From contig OX457024.1 in assembly GCA_949752745.1 (NCBI GenBank), forward strand, positions 111,032,219 through 111,096,218: a stretch of 64,000 bases of DNA, read 5' to 3'. The stretch's first letter is position 1. The number at the start of each line of letters is the position of its first letter. This stretch comes from Protula sp. h YS-2021. Lineage: Eukaryota > Annelida > Polychaeta > Sabellida > Serpulidae. Of this stretch, positions 14,270 to 26,160 are shown piece after piece. Position numbers and translations under genes: made by a program. The notes under the pieces were generated by a model. The model did not search any database, was not told the DNA's origin, and saw only the letters and a list, made by a program, of their open reading frames with translations.

Positions 14270-14640
14270 AAAACTGCTTTGTAAAACCTTGGGATCGCAA
14301 GGTTCCATTCTCGATCTATGATCACTATATTGCCATCTTTATCAGATGGTTTAATAACAATGTTGATAGAACTGTTATAAATTCGCCATTAGTACGATTT
14401 CTTTTAGATGAGAGCACAAAGACAGGCCACTAGATAAAACAGACTTTTTTCGTGGGTATGGTCAATAGGAGATCTGCCATCTTTATCAGATGGTTTAATA
14501 GCAATGTTGTTAGAACTGTTATATATTCCCTACTAGTACGATTTCTTTCAGGTGGGGGACAGGCCACTAGATAAAACTGGCTATTTGTCATGTGTATGGT
14601 CAATAGGAAATAAACAACTAGTTTTGGTTCTCCAGAAGCC
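14270..14640 (-). pseudogene. Penelope-like reverse transcriptase fragments, duplicated
   Basis: On the minus strand near 14300-14370 the translation contains 'NIVIKPSDKDGNIVI', which fits the 'NIVIKPADKGGAIVI' motif near the N-terminus of Penelope-like reverse transcriptases. The same stretch recurs about 143 bp further right (14475-14620) in altered form ('NIAIKPSDKDG'), so this segment is a direct duplication. Only this small part of the element is seen and the second copy loses the motif after KDG. The assignment rests on one motif and is moderate. Confidence 0.5.
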
Positions 14641-14820
14641 ATTTCAATAATCAAAAGAGGTGTTACATTGATGAGAAAACAAATTCTTCACTTACAAAGC
14701 ACACGGTAACAGCACACAATCTCATAAAATAAAGATAAACAAGTTTGGATTCTTCAGAAGCTATTTTAATAATCAAAAAACGTCTTACATTGATAAGAAA
14801 AGAAATTTTTTAACTCAGAA
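14600..14820. repeat. Direct duplication of about 132 bp
   Basis: The stretch 'aataaacaactagttttgg ... cagaagccatttcaataatcaaaa ... ttacattgatgagaaaa' (about 14605-14690) is repeated with substitutions at about 14733-14820. It continues the duplicated pattern of the Penelope-like fragment on its left. Confidence 0.7.
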
Positions 14821-15589
14821 AGCACAGAATCACATGTTAATGTGCACCGCGATTGGTCTACGTTGGTTGCAATACCCACCAATGCATATACACCAGAACA
14901 CATTAAATGTAATGCGAATCACATTCACAGGCATTCACAGGCATCCATTTTACCCAACGCTTTAAATTTAATTTTTATAATTTTATTTGTTTACCCTTTA
15001 CAGATGATATTGATGCTGTACTGAACGATAATTACTTGTTACATTTACGTGTTGCTCGTGGGAACATTTACAGCATTGGCTAATAATCCAGCTTTCATTA
15101 ACCTGTGTAAATAACATTACTCATGTTTTCAATCATACATACAGTATTAAGCGTGCTAATACCCTCAATCAATATCTATGATATAGAAAATTTAAGATGC
15201 AAACAGTGCCAGTGTCTCACAGCTAGTTATGAACAAAAGAACGATACGTCACAAGTATAGCAGCTAAACTGGTTACATCCGCCGCCCCAAATCAGTGAAG
15301 TACATGTTTTGATCGTGTAAACACCCTGAATCAAAAGCAATGATCTGACAAAACGTAAGTTACCCGCAGTGTCCGCGTTCCACAATTATTCTATAACCAA
15401 GATTTCAGCATGTTAACAAAAAGTATTGCAATTGAAACTAACAGAGCCCCACGCCGCAACATAATGAGTGCCAGGAAGCACGAATAGCCAAGACAGTTTG
15501 ACAGTTCGTTAAGCAATGCGGGTAAATGGATACAAGGATGCACGTATCGGCAGGATAATACTTCTTTCAGATTAAAAGTTGGTGGGGAA
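14821..15589. other. No gene recognised
   Basis: Unremarkable sequence with short open frames only. Confidence 0.4.
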
Positions 15590-16390
15590 TATTTTAGCAT
15601 TGGCATAGCTCACCCATTCGCTCCCGTATTTGAGATTAGGATTTCACAAAATCATGAATGTAAAGTTCAGTTTTCCAGAAAATTGTCTAAGTTCGACGGC
15701 TTATCAGAGAAAAACGAAGGGACGTATCGAACCGAAAAATATTTCTTGCATATCTACCAATGGCAGGGAACATTTTAGCATACATTTCCTGAAAATTGTC
15801 TAAGTTCGACGGCTTGTCAGACAAACAAGGGGACGTATCGCTCCGCAAAATATTCCTTGCACATCTATAAATGGCGGGAAAGGTAGTTATAGCAGACGCA
15901 GCTCCCACATCTGAGATACAGACTATACAAAATCATTACTCTCAAGTTGAAATGCGTAGAAAAATGTCTATGTTTGAATTGGAAGAGACCAATATACGGC
16001 CGTGTCGTCACGCAAAATACTTTTTGCACATCTACAAATGCTGAAAAACATTTAGGCATACGCGTGGCAGCTGCATATGCCCCCGTATTTGAGATACAGA
16101 CCACACAAAATCGTGAATACGAAATTCAGTTTTCCTGAAAATTGTCTAAGTTTGACAACTTGTATGAGACTAACGCACGGATGTATGGACACGAAAAATA
16201 CTTCCTGCACATCTACAAATGCTGAAAAAATTTAGACATAGGAATAGCAGCTGCATATGCCCCCTCATTTGAGATAAAGTTACACAAGATCATGTACCCA
16301 AGTGTCGACAGACAGACAGACAGACGGACAAACTCGAACACTATATTCCCCCGCTTCACTCTATGCAGAGGCTGGTAAATAATAACTGTC
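15590..16390. repeat. Degenerate tandem repeat ending in a (CAGA)n/CGGAC motif
   Basis: About four units of roughly 150-200 bp share 'tttgagat...acacaaaatc', 'cagttttcc', 'gaaaattgtctaagtt', 'cgaaaaatacttc' and 'gcacatctacaaatg'. The last unit ends in 'gacagacagacagacggac' followed by 'ctatattcccccgcttc'. This layout (degenerate units, a CAGA tract, then a pyrimidine-rich 'ccccc' end) recurs at 17.4-19.9 and 22.5-22.8 kb, so these fields belong to one repeat class of this genome. No coding role is seen. Confidence 0.75.
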
Positions 16391-17419
16391 TATTGACAAA
16401 CTGACAAATATACATATAGACGACCTATCTCAAAACATCGTCCTTCGCTTCGGGCTACAATTAAATTATAAATTACTAAACCACACTATAAAACAAAAAC
16501 ACATTTGGTTATGTTTTCGCATTTATAAGGTAGCCTTTGGCAGACAACAGCTTATGCTACGGAATGACATCCGTACATGTTTCAATACCAGTCACGCATC
16601 AGAAGCGAATTTAAAATAGCTACACTAGCTTTTGCAACACCACGTATTAAAATAGTTATCCAGCTTCAATAAAAGTGTCATTTGAACACTTTATATCAAG
16701 TCGCTAAACGTAAGTGGCCTGTAGTCCTATAATCACCAATTCATTTTACACCTATAGCATAAAGACCTTACAGCTACCATTTCAGCTCTGACCATCCCTG
16801 TATTATGTATACATTCCTGTTTTCAATCACCCGCACATGATTAACAAAGTTCTATATATATTTAACCGATATGCACTTAAATTTTTTTATGATTTAATGT
16901 GCAAGCAGCTATAATAAATTGTCATTTTAGAACACATTTGTAAGAATGTTTCATAACCTCTTCTACAGACCAAATTCTGAAGAACCTGGTTTATATGCTT
17001 TTGATGCGTGCCCAAAAATAAAATAGAAAATTCAATACAATTCCAGCTTTTGCCAAAATTTAAAGCAAGGTTTCGTGTCAAGTCAACGAAGTAACAACAT
17101 TGTACGGTAAGTAATAAATAACTGTTATGAATAGTTAGGGGGTATTTGAAAAGACAAAATATTTCAGAAACAAGAGCAATCCGACTGCAATGACTGCAAT
17201 ATCCCACAGAGAACAGATAATGAGGTTTTTCAATGAAAAACCGATGTCCGGTAACGGAACCAGGTTAAGATTAGGCAATCATAAACAAATCTGGACATTC
17301 TGATGGTTACGTGTATTAAATATGAATTGGATTAATTAAATATCTTTAGACATATCGCCTCGACAAAATTACATCTTACAAAAACACCATAAACTAGAGC
17401 AGTGTGCATAGCCGGCATA
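16391..17419. other. No gene recognised
   Basis: One 106-codon open frame (16887-17207, minus) has no motif and no splice context. Otherwise nothing is seen. Confidence 0.4.
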
Positions 17420-19880
17420 TTCCCGCAGGCCCCCCATCAGTTAAACACGGCCATCAACAGTCAATTAAGAGCTGAAATTTTCTAAGTCCAGTTGATGCAT
17501 TTTCCTTGGACGAACCTGGCCTATTTACAATACCTATCTGTGTTTTTCCCATAGAAGCTACATATACAGTATCATTAAAATCCTTGAAGCAGTTTTTAAG
17601 TTATCATGTTAACAAGCTCTTGATGACAGACCGACACACGGTCGATCGCATATATTCCCCACAGGTTCTACCTTTGAGGTACAAATAAACTAGCACCCAC
17701 ACCTTAGAGGTATTAGCATAAACAGATGCACATATTTTTACGGATAGTTACATTAACGATTTCACGCATTGTTTGAAAGGATTCACTGCCACATTCACAA
17801 CTGTGTATTCATTGTCAAAATGCTTCATTGTTGCTTCCTTGCTTTTCCTGTTAATCTTTCGGATGTTGAAGGCTTTAGTTCGCACCTTCAGGTAGGCTTC
17901 ACGTTAAGACCTACCTTCGACGCATTCTAGACTCGTTGCCTTCATGAACTTAATAATTTCCTGTTTGCCTAAATCATGGATAGATATTAAACAACATTCT
18001 TGTCCTTGGACGAGCCTGGCCTATTTACAATACCGATCTATGCTTGTTCACATAGAAGCTACATACACAGTTTCATTAAAATTCTTGCAGAAATTTTTAA
18101 GTTATCGTGTTAACAAGCCCTTGATGACAGACCGACAGATCGACCGATCGACACGCGGTCTATCGCATATAATCCCCACAGGTTCTACCTTTGGGAAATA
18201 AATAAACTAGCACCCACACCTTAGAGGTGTTTGTATAAACAGATGAACATATTTTTACGGATAGTCACATAAACGATTTCACGCATTGTTTGAAAGGAAT
18301 TACTGTCACATTCGCTATAGTGTATTATCCATTTACAAGAAATTGTTCAAAATACATAATGCCTCATGTTTGCTTCCTTGTTTTTCTGTTAATCTTTCGG
18401 ATGTTGAAGACTTTAGTTCGCACCTTCAGGTAAGCTTCACGTTAAGACATACATTCGACGTATTCTGGACTCGTTGTCTTCAGGAAGTTAATAATTTCCT
18501 GTTTGCCTAAATCATGGACAGATATAAAACAACATTGTTGTCCTTGGACCCATTCACAAGACCGATCTGTGTTTGTTCCCATAGAAGTGATATAGCAAGT
18601 TTCATTAAAATGCTTGCAGCAGTTTTAAGTTATCGTGTTAACAAACTGATTCCGGTGCTGAATAATTTCCAGGATTTGGTAAATTTCAAAGTTCAATTCG
18701 TTGATTTTCCTTGGGCCAACCTAACTCATTTGCAATTACGATCCTTGCTAGTGTTCATAGAAGCTACATACCACGTTTAATTAAAATCCCTTCATTTGTT
18801 GCCCTTGAGATATCGTGTTAACAAACTCATTCTGATGCTGAATAACTTTCATGATTTTGTAAATTTCAAAGTCCATTTTGTTCATTAACCTTGGGCCATT
18901 TACAATACCGATCTGTGTTTGTTCCCATCGAAGCTACATACAGTTTCACTAAAATCCTTGCAGCAGTTTTTACGTTATCGTGTTAAGAAGCTCTTGATGA
19001 CAGACCGACAGACCGACACGCGGTAGATCGTATATATTCCCCATAGGCTCTACCTGTGGAAACTAAATAAATTTATACCCACACCTCAGAGGTGTAATTA
19101 TAAACAGATGCACATGTTTTTACGATAGTCACATAAACGATTTCACGTACTGTTTGAGAGTCTTTACTGCCACATTCACAACTGTGTATTATCCATTTTC
19201 CAGAAACTGTTAAAAATACAAAATGCCTCATGTTTGCTTCCTTGTTTTTTTCTGTTAGTCGCTCGGATGTTGAAGACTTTAGTTCGAACCTTCAGGTAGG
19301 CTTCACGTTCAGACATACCTTCGACGGATTCTAGACTCGTTGCCTTCAAGTGAATAATTTCCTGTTTACCGAAATCATGGATAGATATAAAACAAAATTG
19401 TTGTCCTTTGATGAGCCTGGTCCATTTACAATACCGATCTGTGTTTGTTCCCATAGAAGCTACATAAACAGTTTCATTAAAATCTTTTCAGCAGTTTATG
19501 AGTTATCGTATTTCTCACAGGTTCTACCTGGGGGAATAAATAAACTAGTGCCCACACCTTAGAGGTATTAGTGTAGACAGATACACATATTTTTACGGAT
19601 ATTCATATAAACGATTTCACGAACTGTTTGAAAGGCTTTACTGTCACATTCACGCGTATTATCCATTTACCAGAAATTGTTCGAAGTACAAAATGCCTCA
19701 TGTTTGTTTCCTTGTTTTTTCTGTTGGTACTTCGGATGTTGAAGACTTAAGTTCTCACCTTCAGGTAGGCTTCCAGTTCAGACATACCTTCACGCATTCT
19801 AGACCAGTTGCCTTCAGGAAGTTGATAATTTCCTGTATGCCTAAATCATGGATGGATATAAAACAGCATTGTTTAAGCGG
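17420..19880. repeat. Large tandem repeat field, unit about 0.5 kb
   Basis: The segment 'tccttggacgagcctggcc-tatttacaatacc' recurs near 17503, 18003, 18540, 18890 and 19403. It is followed by 'catagaagctacat', 'gtttcattaaaa', 'aagttatcgtgttaacaag', the 'gacagaccgacag' stretch and 'ttccccacaggttctacct'. Between these lie shared 'cttagaggt', 'cacatatttttacgg', 'aacgatttcacg' and 'gttgaagactttagttc' words. Unit spacing varies from about 500 to 860 bp because of internal duplications and deletions. Open frames in this interval are repeats of each other and are not genes. Confidence 0.85.
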
Positions 19881-20689
19881 TACTTATTTTCATCCAAAAG
19901 TAAAGTTTCCATATTTTTATTGCACGTTTCATTATTATAGGTTTGTATTCAAACTTGATTTGTGCTTCTTTGGCGTAACACTGTATCGGTAATTGCATCA
20001 AGCGGAGATTAACGTGCTAATTTGCATAATAAACAAGGCTTATTATAATCCAAATTATTATCCGCTTATTATCCTCTAAATTAACTGCGAGTAGAAATCA
20101 TTCATGCAAAAACATTTATTAACTTTTAAACTTGCAATACCATGCCGAACAGACTGTGCTAACATCACGTGAATGAGTACTACAATCTGATAATTGTTCG
20201 GCGTAAGACAAGACCAAAACTTTAACATTAAACGCGTGAATTAAAAACAAGTTCTATTGCATTACGGATTATTTTACCAAATCTGCTTCGTACTTTATGA
20301 TATTTTGCACTACTGCTCTCTAGGCTATGACTTTGTTTTGTGAGAAATGTTATAGAAATCCATGTTTTTCATGTGCAATAGTTCAATTTAGCAAAGTTAA
20401 CACTGAGTCACTTTTTATAAACCAGTAATTACTTCGGTGTAAAAATAAAAGCTCAATAATTGTTCGAGTTTTATTTATGTTGTTTGCTAAAATTATGAAG
20501 GATCTAATATAAAATACATATTACATGGCCCGTAAGCTAACACTAAAATATTAAATTAAACTAGCAAACTAACTGTTTTAGCCAGTCAAAAGTGACTATT
20601 ATTTTTTGTAAAGATGACAACGCCTTCCATCCGTAATATCTTGGGTACAAATTTTAAATAAATTACATAATTAAGTTTTTTTCACACAT
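19881..20689. other. No gene recognised
   Basis: AT-rich sequence with no tandem structure and no open frame of interest. Confidence 0.4.
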
Positions 20690-21130
20690 ACCTAACCGAC
20701 ACCAATTCACCCAAATGTGGCGAATCGTCAAACAAAACTGCCTAGCAACGTTGCATCCTTACCGTTATCGAACGGCGAAACGTAAATAGTTTCTGGTTTC
20801 AAAAACACGCAATGCAAAGTAAATTGCACAACATTTTTACATTTAATCACCAAACGACGGATATGGCTGTAAATGACGTTTCCACATGCGATCGGCCTCT
20901 GATGTGCTGCTTCTGAGATACAGTGTGCACAAAATTTTAAATTTTTAAATTCGATAAATGGTGTTACTGTGCACAACTTCTGTATATATTGTCTCTGTAT
21001 TCTAAATTTAGCTGATCTCAGATGTTTAATTTCCGAGATATCGCATGCACTATTATCAAAAATAAGAAAAACAATCACCAAAAAATACTGAAAACAGCGT
21101 TATGTCAGTATGTATTGCTTCTGCATGTGA
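20690..21130. repeat. Interspersed/tandem repeat unit, left copy
   Basis: 'gtgctgcttctgagata', 'ggtgttactgtgcacaactt', 'tctctgtattctaaattta' and 'atctcagatgtt' occur here in the same order as at 21960-22380. The two copies are separated by the non-LTR fragment. The words 'gagatatcgc' and 'gaaaaacaatc' are typical of the unit. No coding function is seen. Confidence 0.75.
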
Positions 21131-21406
21131 AACTTTTCTGAGATATGCACGTGTACATAATATTACAATTGGAAAAAAATATTCAAAATTGTAGTTTTGA
21201 AAAATTTCGAGACATGATCTTACAGTGCATATCTTCAGTACATGTTGCGCTTGAGTTAATTAGCTATGGTTTTTTTAACGACACGACCAACCCTTTGCAG
21301 GTCATATTGTGTCTTCAAAGGTTCAAAGCGGATAAGTGTGCGTTGGGCATTAAAAACTGTACAATCTAAAAGCATGTCTATACAATAAAAGCAAATAATA
21401 TAAATA

Positions 21407-21900
21407 CTAGGAATACTGATACAGGTTTGTTTCTTTTAGAAACTCTATCATTTTACACGGTTGTATTTTACCGAATAACTCTGTCATATAACTGACAGTA
21501 AAATAACGGGAACGAATGTCTTGCAAGTGTATGCAGTTTATCAAAATATGTTTTACTGTACACCTCTCTTGACAACCTGGACATTCGGATGGCAGTCTGC
21601 CTCGAAGCAGGTGTTTATGTGTGGTGTTGGTATGCCCTATTCTGGCTCTACGTATTACCATGTCATCCCGAACAATGTTTAGGGATGGTAATTTACGTCC
21701 CACAACGGGGTTAATTTGGTTCAGTTTATTGTTGATGTGCTTATTCCAATACTGTTGCCATTTAACCTTTACATATCTAGAAATGTGCATTTTTTTATCT
21801 GATGATGGAATAGGAGTTTTGGATGTCTAAAGCCTCTTTAGCAGCTTTATAAGCTGCCTCAGTTGCGCTTGAACGCTCAATTTTTTTCCAAATTTTTCTA
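21407..21900 (-). pseudogene. Non-LTR retrotransposon 3' end fragment (RNase H to C-terminus)
   Basis: The minus-strand frame ending at 21407 (127 codons) carries the C-terminal signature of non-LTR retrotransposon polyproteins: a 'KWQQYWNKHINNKL' segment, 'RRARIGHTNTTHKHLL', then a zinc-finger-like 'CPGCQERCTVKHIL-INC' pattern. Just upstream, in another frame (21795-21880), 'AAYKAAKEALD' resembles the end of the RNase H domain, so one frameshift separates the two. Only the last ~150 codons of a much larger protein remain. It lies between two copies of the repeat described at 20690 and 21960. Confidence 0.8.
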
Positions 21901-22800
21901 TTCGAAAAAATCGGTGTCATATTGTATATTTTAGTATGTATTGCTCGTTCGTTGCACATAGGGGCGGCCCCTGATGTACTGCTTCTGAGATATAGCGTGT
22001 ACAAAATGAAAAGTTAGAAAAAATTTCAGTTTTGTAATTCGAGAAATGGTATTACTGTGCACAGCTTCTGTATATGTTGTCTCTGTATTCTAAATTTAGA
22101 TGATCTCAGATGTTAAATTTCCGAGAACTCCAATGCACTATAATCAAAACTGAGAAAAACAATCGCCAAAATTCGGAGTTTAAGAAAAACGTAAACAGCG
22201 TTATGTTGCAAAACGTTGGAAGAAAAAAACCGCTAAAATTGTACATTTGAAAAATTTTGAGAAGTAATGTTACAATGTATAACTTTAATACATGCTGCCC
22301 CGGCATTGGTTTTGGAGAAATAGCATGCAATAGATTCAAAAATGAGAAAGCAATCGCCAAAATTCAGGTTTCAAAATAATTGAAAAACAGTGTTACCTTG
22401 CACAACGTCAATACACTTTATTTCGAATGCTAAATTTTGTCCACCTATGGTGCTTACATTCTGAGTTATCACGTGCACAAAAATTCAAAAACCATTGCTA
22501 TGTTGCACAAAATTCAGTAACTGATGCTCCTGTCTACCCCTGTTTGGATGAGGTCCGATGCTTAGTTTCTGAAATATCGCGTAGACGGACGGATAGACGG
22601 ACAAACGGCTATCTACCACCTCATCACTATATCCCCCAAGAGAAGAAAATCGCAAAAATTCGTTGTTTTTTTACATTAAGCAATCAATGCTACATTGCGC
22701 AACTGTGTACCAAATTTGGTTGGCCGTCGATGATTAGTTTTTGAGATATCGTGTACGCAAACTTTTTCGGACGGACAGAAATCCAAAGCAAAAACTATAA
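21901..22800. repeat. Tandem repeat field, right copies
   Basis: Repeats the 20690-21130 unit at 21960-22200 and then continues as two or three further diverged units (landmarks 'gagaaagcaatcgccaaaatt', 'gttaccttgcacaacgtc', 'ctgaaatatcgcg') to about 22800. It includes 'gacggacggatagacggac' and 'ctatatcccccaagagaag', the same type of end as the fields at 15.6 and 17.4 kb. Confidence 0.75.
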
Positions 22801-23159
22801 CCCTCATCAGCGGGGATTACCAATGCGGTTCTATGCAATTCTACCCTTCTATCAATGTCAGTAAAGTTAGTAAATATCGCCATACAATGGTGCAGACAAG
22901 TATCTCATAGCGAATCTACCCATCGCTGATTTGTTTAACACCTTACAATAATGCATATAAGTTTGTCCAAGGACAAGTCCCAGCTTACCAAAAGCAATAA
23001 GACCAATTCCAGCGTGCATGAGCAAGCAGATTTCCCTGAAAAATTAGGGACCAGAACATAGACCGATAAATGAATGCAAAGATTTTTTCCCAGAAAAATG
23101 GGAAACAGATTTTTTTATCTCTGGTAGACTGGATAGTCTGTCATAGATACCTTCGAACA
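22801..23159. other. Spacer without recognised feature
   Basis: A short spacer between two repeat arrays. No gene was seen. Confidence 0.4.
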
Positions 23160-23745
23160 ACGCTCGTATTTCAGACAAGTGCGCATGTTTATTGATGCGG
23201 GCCTGTCATTTTGCAACAGTGCACATGTTTATATAACTTGCGTTGATACGCAGTTCGCATTTCGGACCAGTGGTTCAGAACAGTTCGCATGTTTCTTTGG
23301 GTTGCGTTGATCAGCGGTTCTTTTTTCGGACCAGTGGACCTATTTATATAACTTGCCTCGATGCGCGGTTCTTATTCAGACAAATGCGCATGTTTATTGA
23401 TGCGGGGATCTCATTTCGGACCAGTGCGCATGTTTATTTATCTTGTGTTGATGTGCGGTTCTTATTTCGGATCAGTGCGCATGTTTATTTAACTTGCGTT
23501 GATGCGCGGTTCTTATTTCAGACCAATGCGCATGTTTATTTTACTTGCGTTGATGAGTGGTACTTATTTTGGACAAGTGCACAAGTTCCCTTAGGTTACC
23601 TTGATGCGCGGTTCGCATTTCGGACCAGTTTGCCATTTTATTCAACGTGCGTTGATGCACAGTGCTTATTTTGGACCTGTGCATATGTTTATTTAATTTG
23701 CGTTGATGCGCGGTTCGAATTTCGTTATAACTATGTGGCATATAT
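23160..23745. repeat. 51-bp minisatellite, about 11 units
   Basis: The unit is approximately 'gcgcatgtttatttaacttg' + 'cgttgatgcgcggttctta' + 'tttcggaccagt', present about eleven times with substitutions. The unit length is a multiple of three, so one plus-strand frame (23243-23776) stays open for 177 codons as a 17-residue repeat, and the other strand is also open in part. The absence of a signal peptide and of any splice link makes a protein unlikely. It sits immediately upstream of the secreted-protein gene at 23831, so it could lie in that gene's promoter, 5' UTR or first intron. Confidence 0.9.
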
Positions 23746-23794
23746 TTACAATTTATATTTACATTTATATACTTAATTTAGTCACTGGTTTCCT

Positions 23795-23812
23795 TTTGTT
23801 TACATATTTCAG
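23795..23812 (+). promoter_or_regulatory. Putative 3' splice site upstream of the 23831 gene
   Basis: A pyrimidine-rich stretch followed by 'catatttcag' ends at 23812, 18 bases before the start codon. This is a typical metazoan acceptor, so the secreted-protein gene probably has a non-coding 5' exon further left, possibly beyond or within the minisatellite. Confidence 0.5.
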
Positions 23813-23830
23813 TAGGACATATCTTTTGCC

Positions 23831-24226
23831 ATGGCACGCACGATTACCATTGCGATGTTAGTGCTTTGTCTCTACACCGTGGCCTTGTGGGCCTCATATT
23901 CCCCCGACAAAGAGGAATATATCGAGCTCCTTGCAAAGCATGGCGGTCGGAAAGGTGCTCGACCACTTCACCACGCCGCTAATCCGATGGAGGAGAGGCA
24001 GCTTTTGGAAATGGAAGCAAGAGTGATGATCCCAAGGAACCAAACAGCCATGCGGGAACCGTGCATGAGCGGCCATCTTTGCGATTACTATGGGTATTCC
24101 TATTACTGGTGTTATTTGGAGGCCGGAAGCTGGGACTACTGTTGCAGTGGCGACTGTGATTATCATGGTGAATCATACACCTGGTGCGAATCTGGTACAA
24201 CTTGGGACTATTGCAAAATTCATTAA
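23831..24226 (+). CDS. Secreted Cys/Tyr/Trp-rich protein, 131 residues
   Basis: A complete single-exon reading frame. The start ATG lies in a good context ('ttgccatgg'). Residues 1 to about 21 form a signal peptide with a hydrophobic core (AMLVLCLYTVALWA). Residues ~22-77 are charged, with a basic 'GGRKGAR' patch, 'LHHA' and one N-glycosylation sequon (NQT). The C-terminal ~55 residues hold eight cysteines at about 78, 84, 94, 104, 105, 109, 119 and 128, in two tandem repeats of the form C-D-Y-x-G-x-S-Y-x-W-C-x(7-8)-W-D-Y-C. The pattern suggests a small disulfide-stabilised extracellular module. I do not recognise a named family, although fibronectin type II-like spacing of Trp/Tyr/Cys is a loose resemblance. 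The product could be an effector peptide, matrix protein or processed proprotein, and this is unproven. A poly(A) signal follows at 24640. No paralogue is seen in the window. Confidence 0.85.
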   Translation: MARTITIAMLVLCLYTVALWASYSPDKEEYIELLAKHGGRKGARPLHHAANPMEERQLLEMEARVMIPRNQTAMREPCMSGHLCDYYGYSYYWCYLEAGSWDYCCSGDCDYHGESYTWCESGTTWDYCKIH

Positions 24227-24639
24227 TTTGTAAAAATTTAGTTTGGGGTGTTCCATAATTTGTTTCCATGTGAAAGTTGATAGATTTTACAGTTTTAGCC
24301 AAAGTGGCATGGAATTCAAAAATCCTTTTTAGACAGCTGTTCAATGACTAGTGAATTTTGACCTCACTTTGATACAATGAAAAATTACAAACATGACAGT
24401 GTTTACAGAGTTTGGACCATTTAGCAGTTAGAACAACAACTTTATCATCAGCAAAGTTATGGAACATCCCAACAGAATATCATTACAAACCAAAGGGTCC
24501 ACGTCCTGTCTTTGCACCACTCGCTATTTTCACGTCATTAATCCTTAGAAAAAATTTATAGTGTTCCGATTTTACACTTTAAGTTTCCTTAATATATCAA
24601 TACTCTGTACGCTTCAATTAGTTTATATAGCATTAAAGA

Positions 24640-24645
24640 AATAAA
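24640..24645 (+). terminator. Poly(A) signal for the 23831 gene
   Basis: A canonical AATAAA lies 414 bases after the stop codon, preceded by an AT-rich 3' UTR without competing open frames. It is the first such hexamer downstream on the plus strand that I noticed. Confidence 0.55.
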
Positions 24646-24660
24646 CATATCATAGTTAAA

Positions 24661-26160
24661 AAATATTTTATGTGAAATTTATCCACAAAAAAGGACCGTA
24701 TTTATGAGGTTTGTAGTTGAAAGTTCTGTTGTCGACCGGCCTGGAATTTGATAATTGAAAATGCAAGAACTATTTTGTAATTAGTTTATGCTTACTTAAA
24801 TTTGCTTTATTAACTAATAATGGTCAATGTCATTGTAATTCTGGTACAGTTTTAAACCAGGAAAATTAACTGTCCTTCTCGTCCTCGATTGGATCATTAA
24901 AACCAAAATGTAAAAAATAGTAAAAACAAGGTAATACGATATATTTCTTCTGAGTGAAAATAGTTCTTGTTTTGCCCTGCACGGGGAATTTTTTATGGTA
25001 TCTTTTTTTATTTCGGATGTGAACCAAAGCTGTTATTCATCCTGCTCTTTGTGTAACTCCACATTTATAACTGTGTAAGTGAACTTCATAAACGTGCCCC
25101 TTTATGTGTAACTGAAAAGTCTAATCTCGATCAGTGGACTATCAGTGTTGTTTTATCTATTTGATAGTACCCTACGTTATACCAATAACACTGAAGGAGA
25201 ATTACATTCTTAGTATGCATATGCGATTTAAATCTATAACCCGCTAGGGCAGTTAGCGTCAATATTTCTTTTACGCATTCTCATAATAATTCAACAACAT
25301 ACGCCTAATACTTGCATAGCTGCAGCTAATGTTAAAAATAATAAAAGCTATGGTAACTAATTTTGTTGTTTTTTCATTTCTAAAAACATACGTATGAAAA
25401 CATTTATTGTCGGAATCCTGGCGTAGGACTTTTCTTTTTAACTTTTCTATTTATTCCTATGCCATCCTGTTAATCTTTGACCGGTGTAGTGTCTTTGCCG
25501 ATAGACAGATTGAGTATTCTTTGATAATTTGTATAAAAGTGTGGGCAAACAAACTTGAAATGTAAAAAAAAAGATTTCCCTTGATTCGTCAATAGGAATT
25601 TGAAAGAACTCAGACACTACTGGCATGCATTCTATAATTGAAAAGTGGAAATACCCGGTTGAATAACTTTTGAATTATTCTTAGATTGGAAAATAAATCC
25701 AAGCTTAATTCTGTCCGGTGTAGAAGTTACCCATTTGCCGTAGTCCAAATATTTGTCTTCTTTTGTTTTGATGTCGTCTCTGAGGCAAAGAGACAAAGTA
25801 CAAGATGGTTATTTATTTACAGGATATAGAGAGCTATTTATTTATCAAATATGACCTTGCCTACAGAAGTTTATCTTTATATATAAATGCATAGTGTTTC
25901 TCGTTTTAAGATATTACTACAAATTAAACACAGTATTATAAAGTTTACCGTAGTATTGAAAAATGCTAGAAGAGTTACCTCATACACAGTGTATGTTGAT
26001 TCATCCGAAATAATTGGCAAAGCAATTAGAACATAAATCTTAGTGTTCTCTTAGTGTTCACTTTTTAATAAGAAAAAGCATCAAGTGACCTGAAATCAAG
26101 TGGTAAATGTACTCCATTAGGTAATATGCTCTGCATCTGAACAAACAACAATTACCCCCG
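24661..26160. other. No recognised gene or repeat
   Basis: About 1.5 kb of AT-rich intergenic sequence. No open frame of note and no element motif was seen. Confidence 0.45.

Noticed and set aside
23243..23776. 177-residue repetitive protein on the plus strand
   Set aside because: Open only because the minisatellite unit is 51 bp; no leader peptide, and the opposite strand is partly open too.
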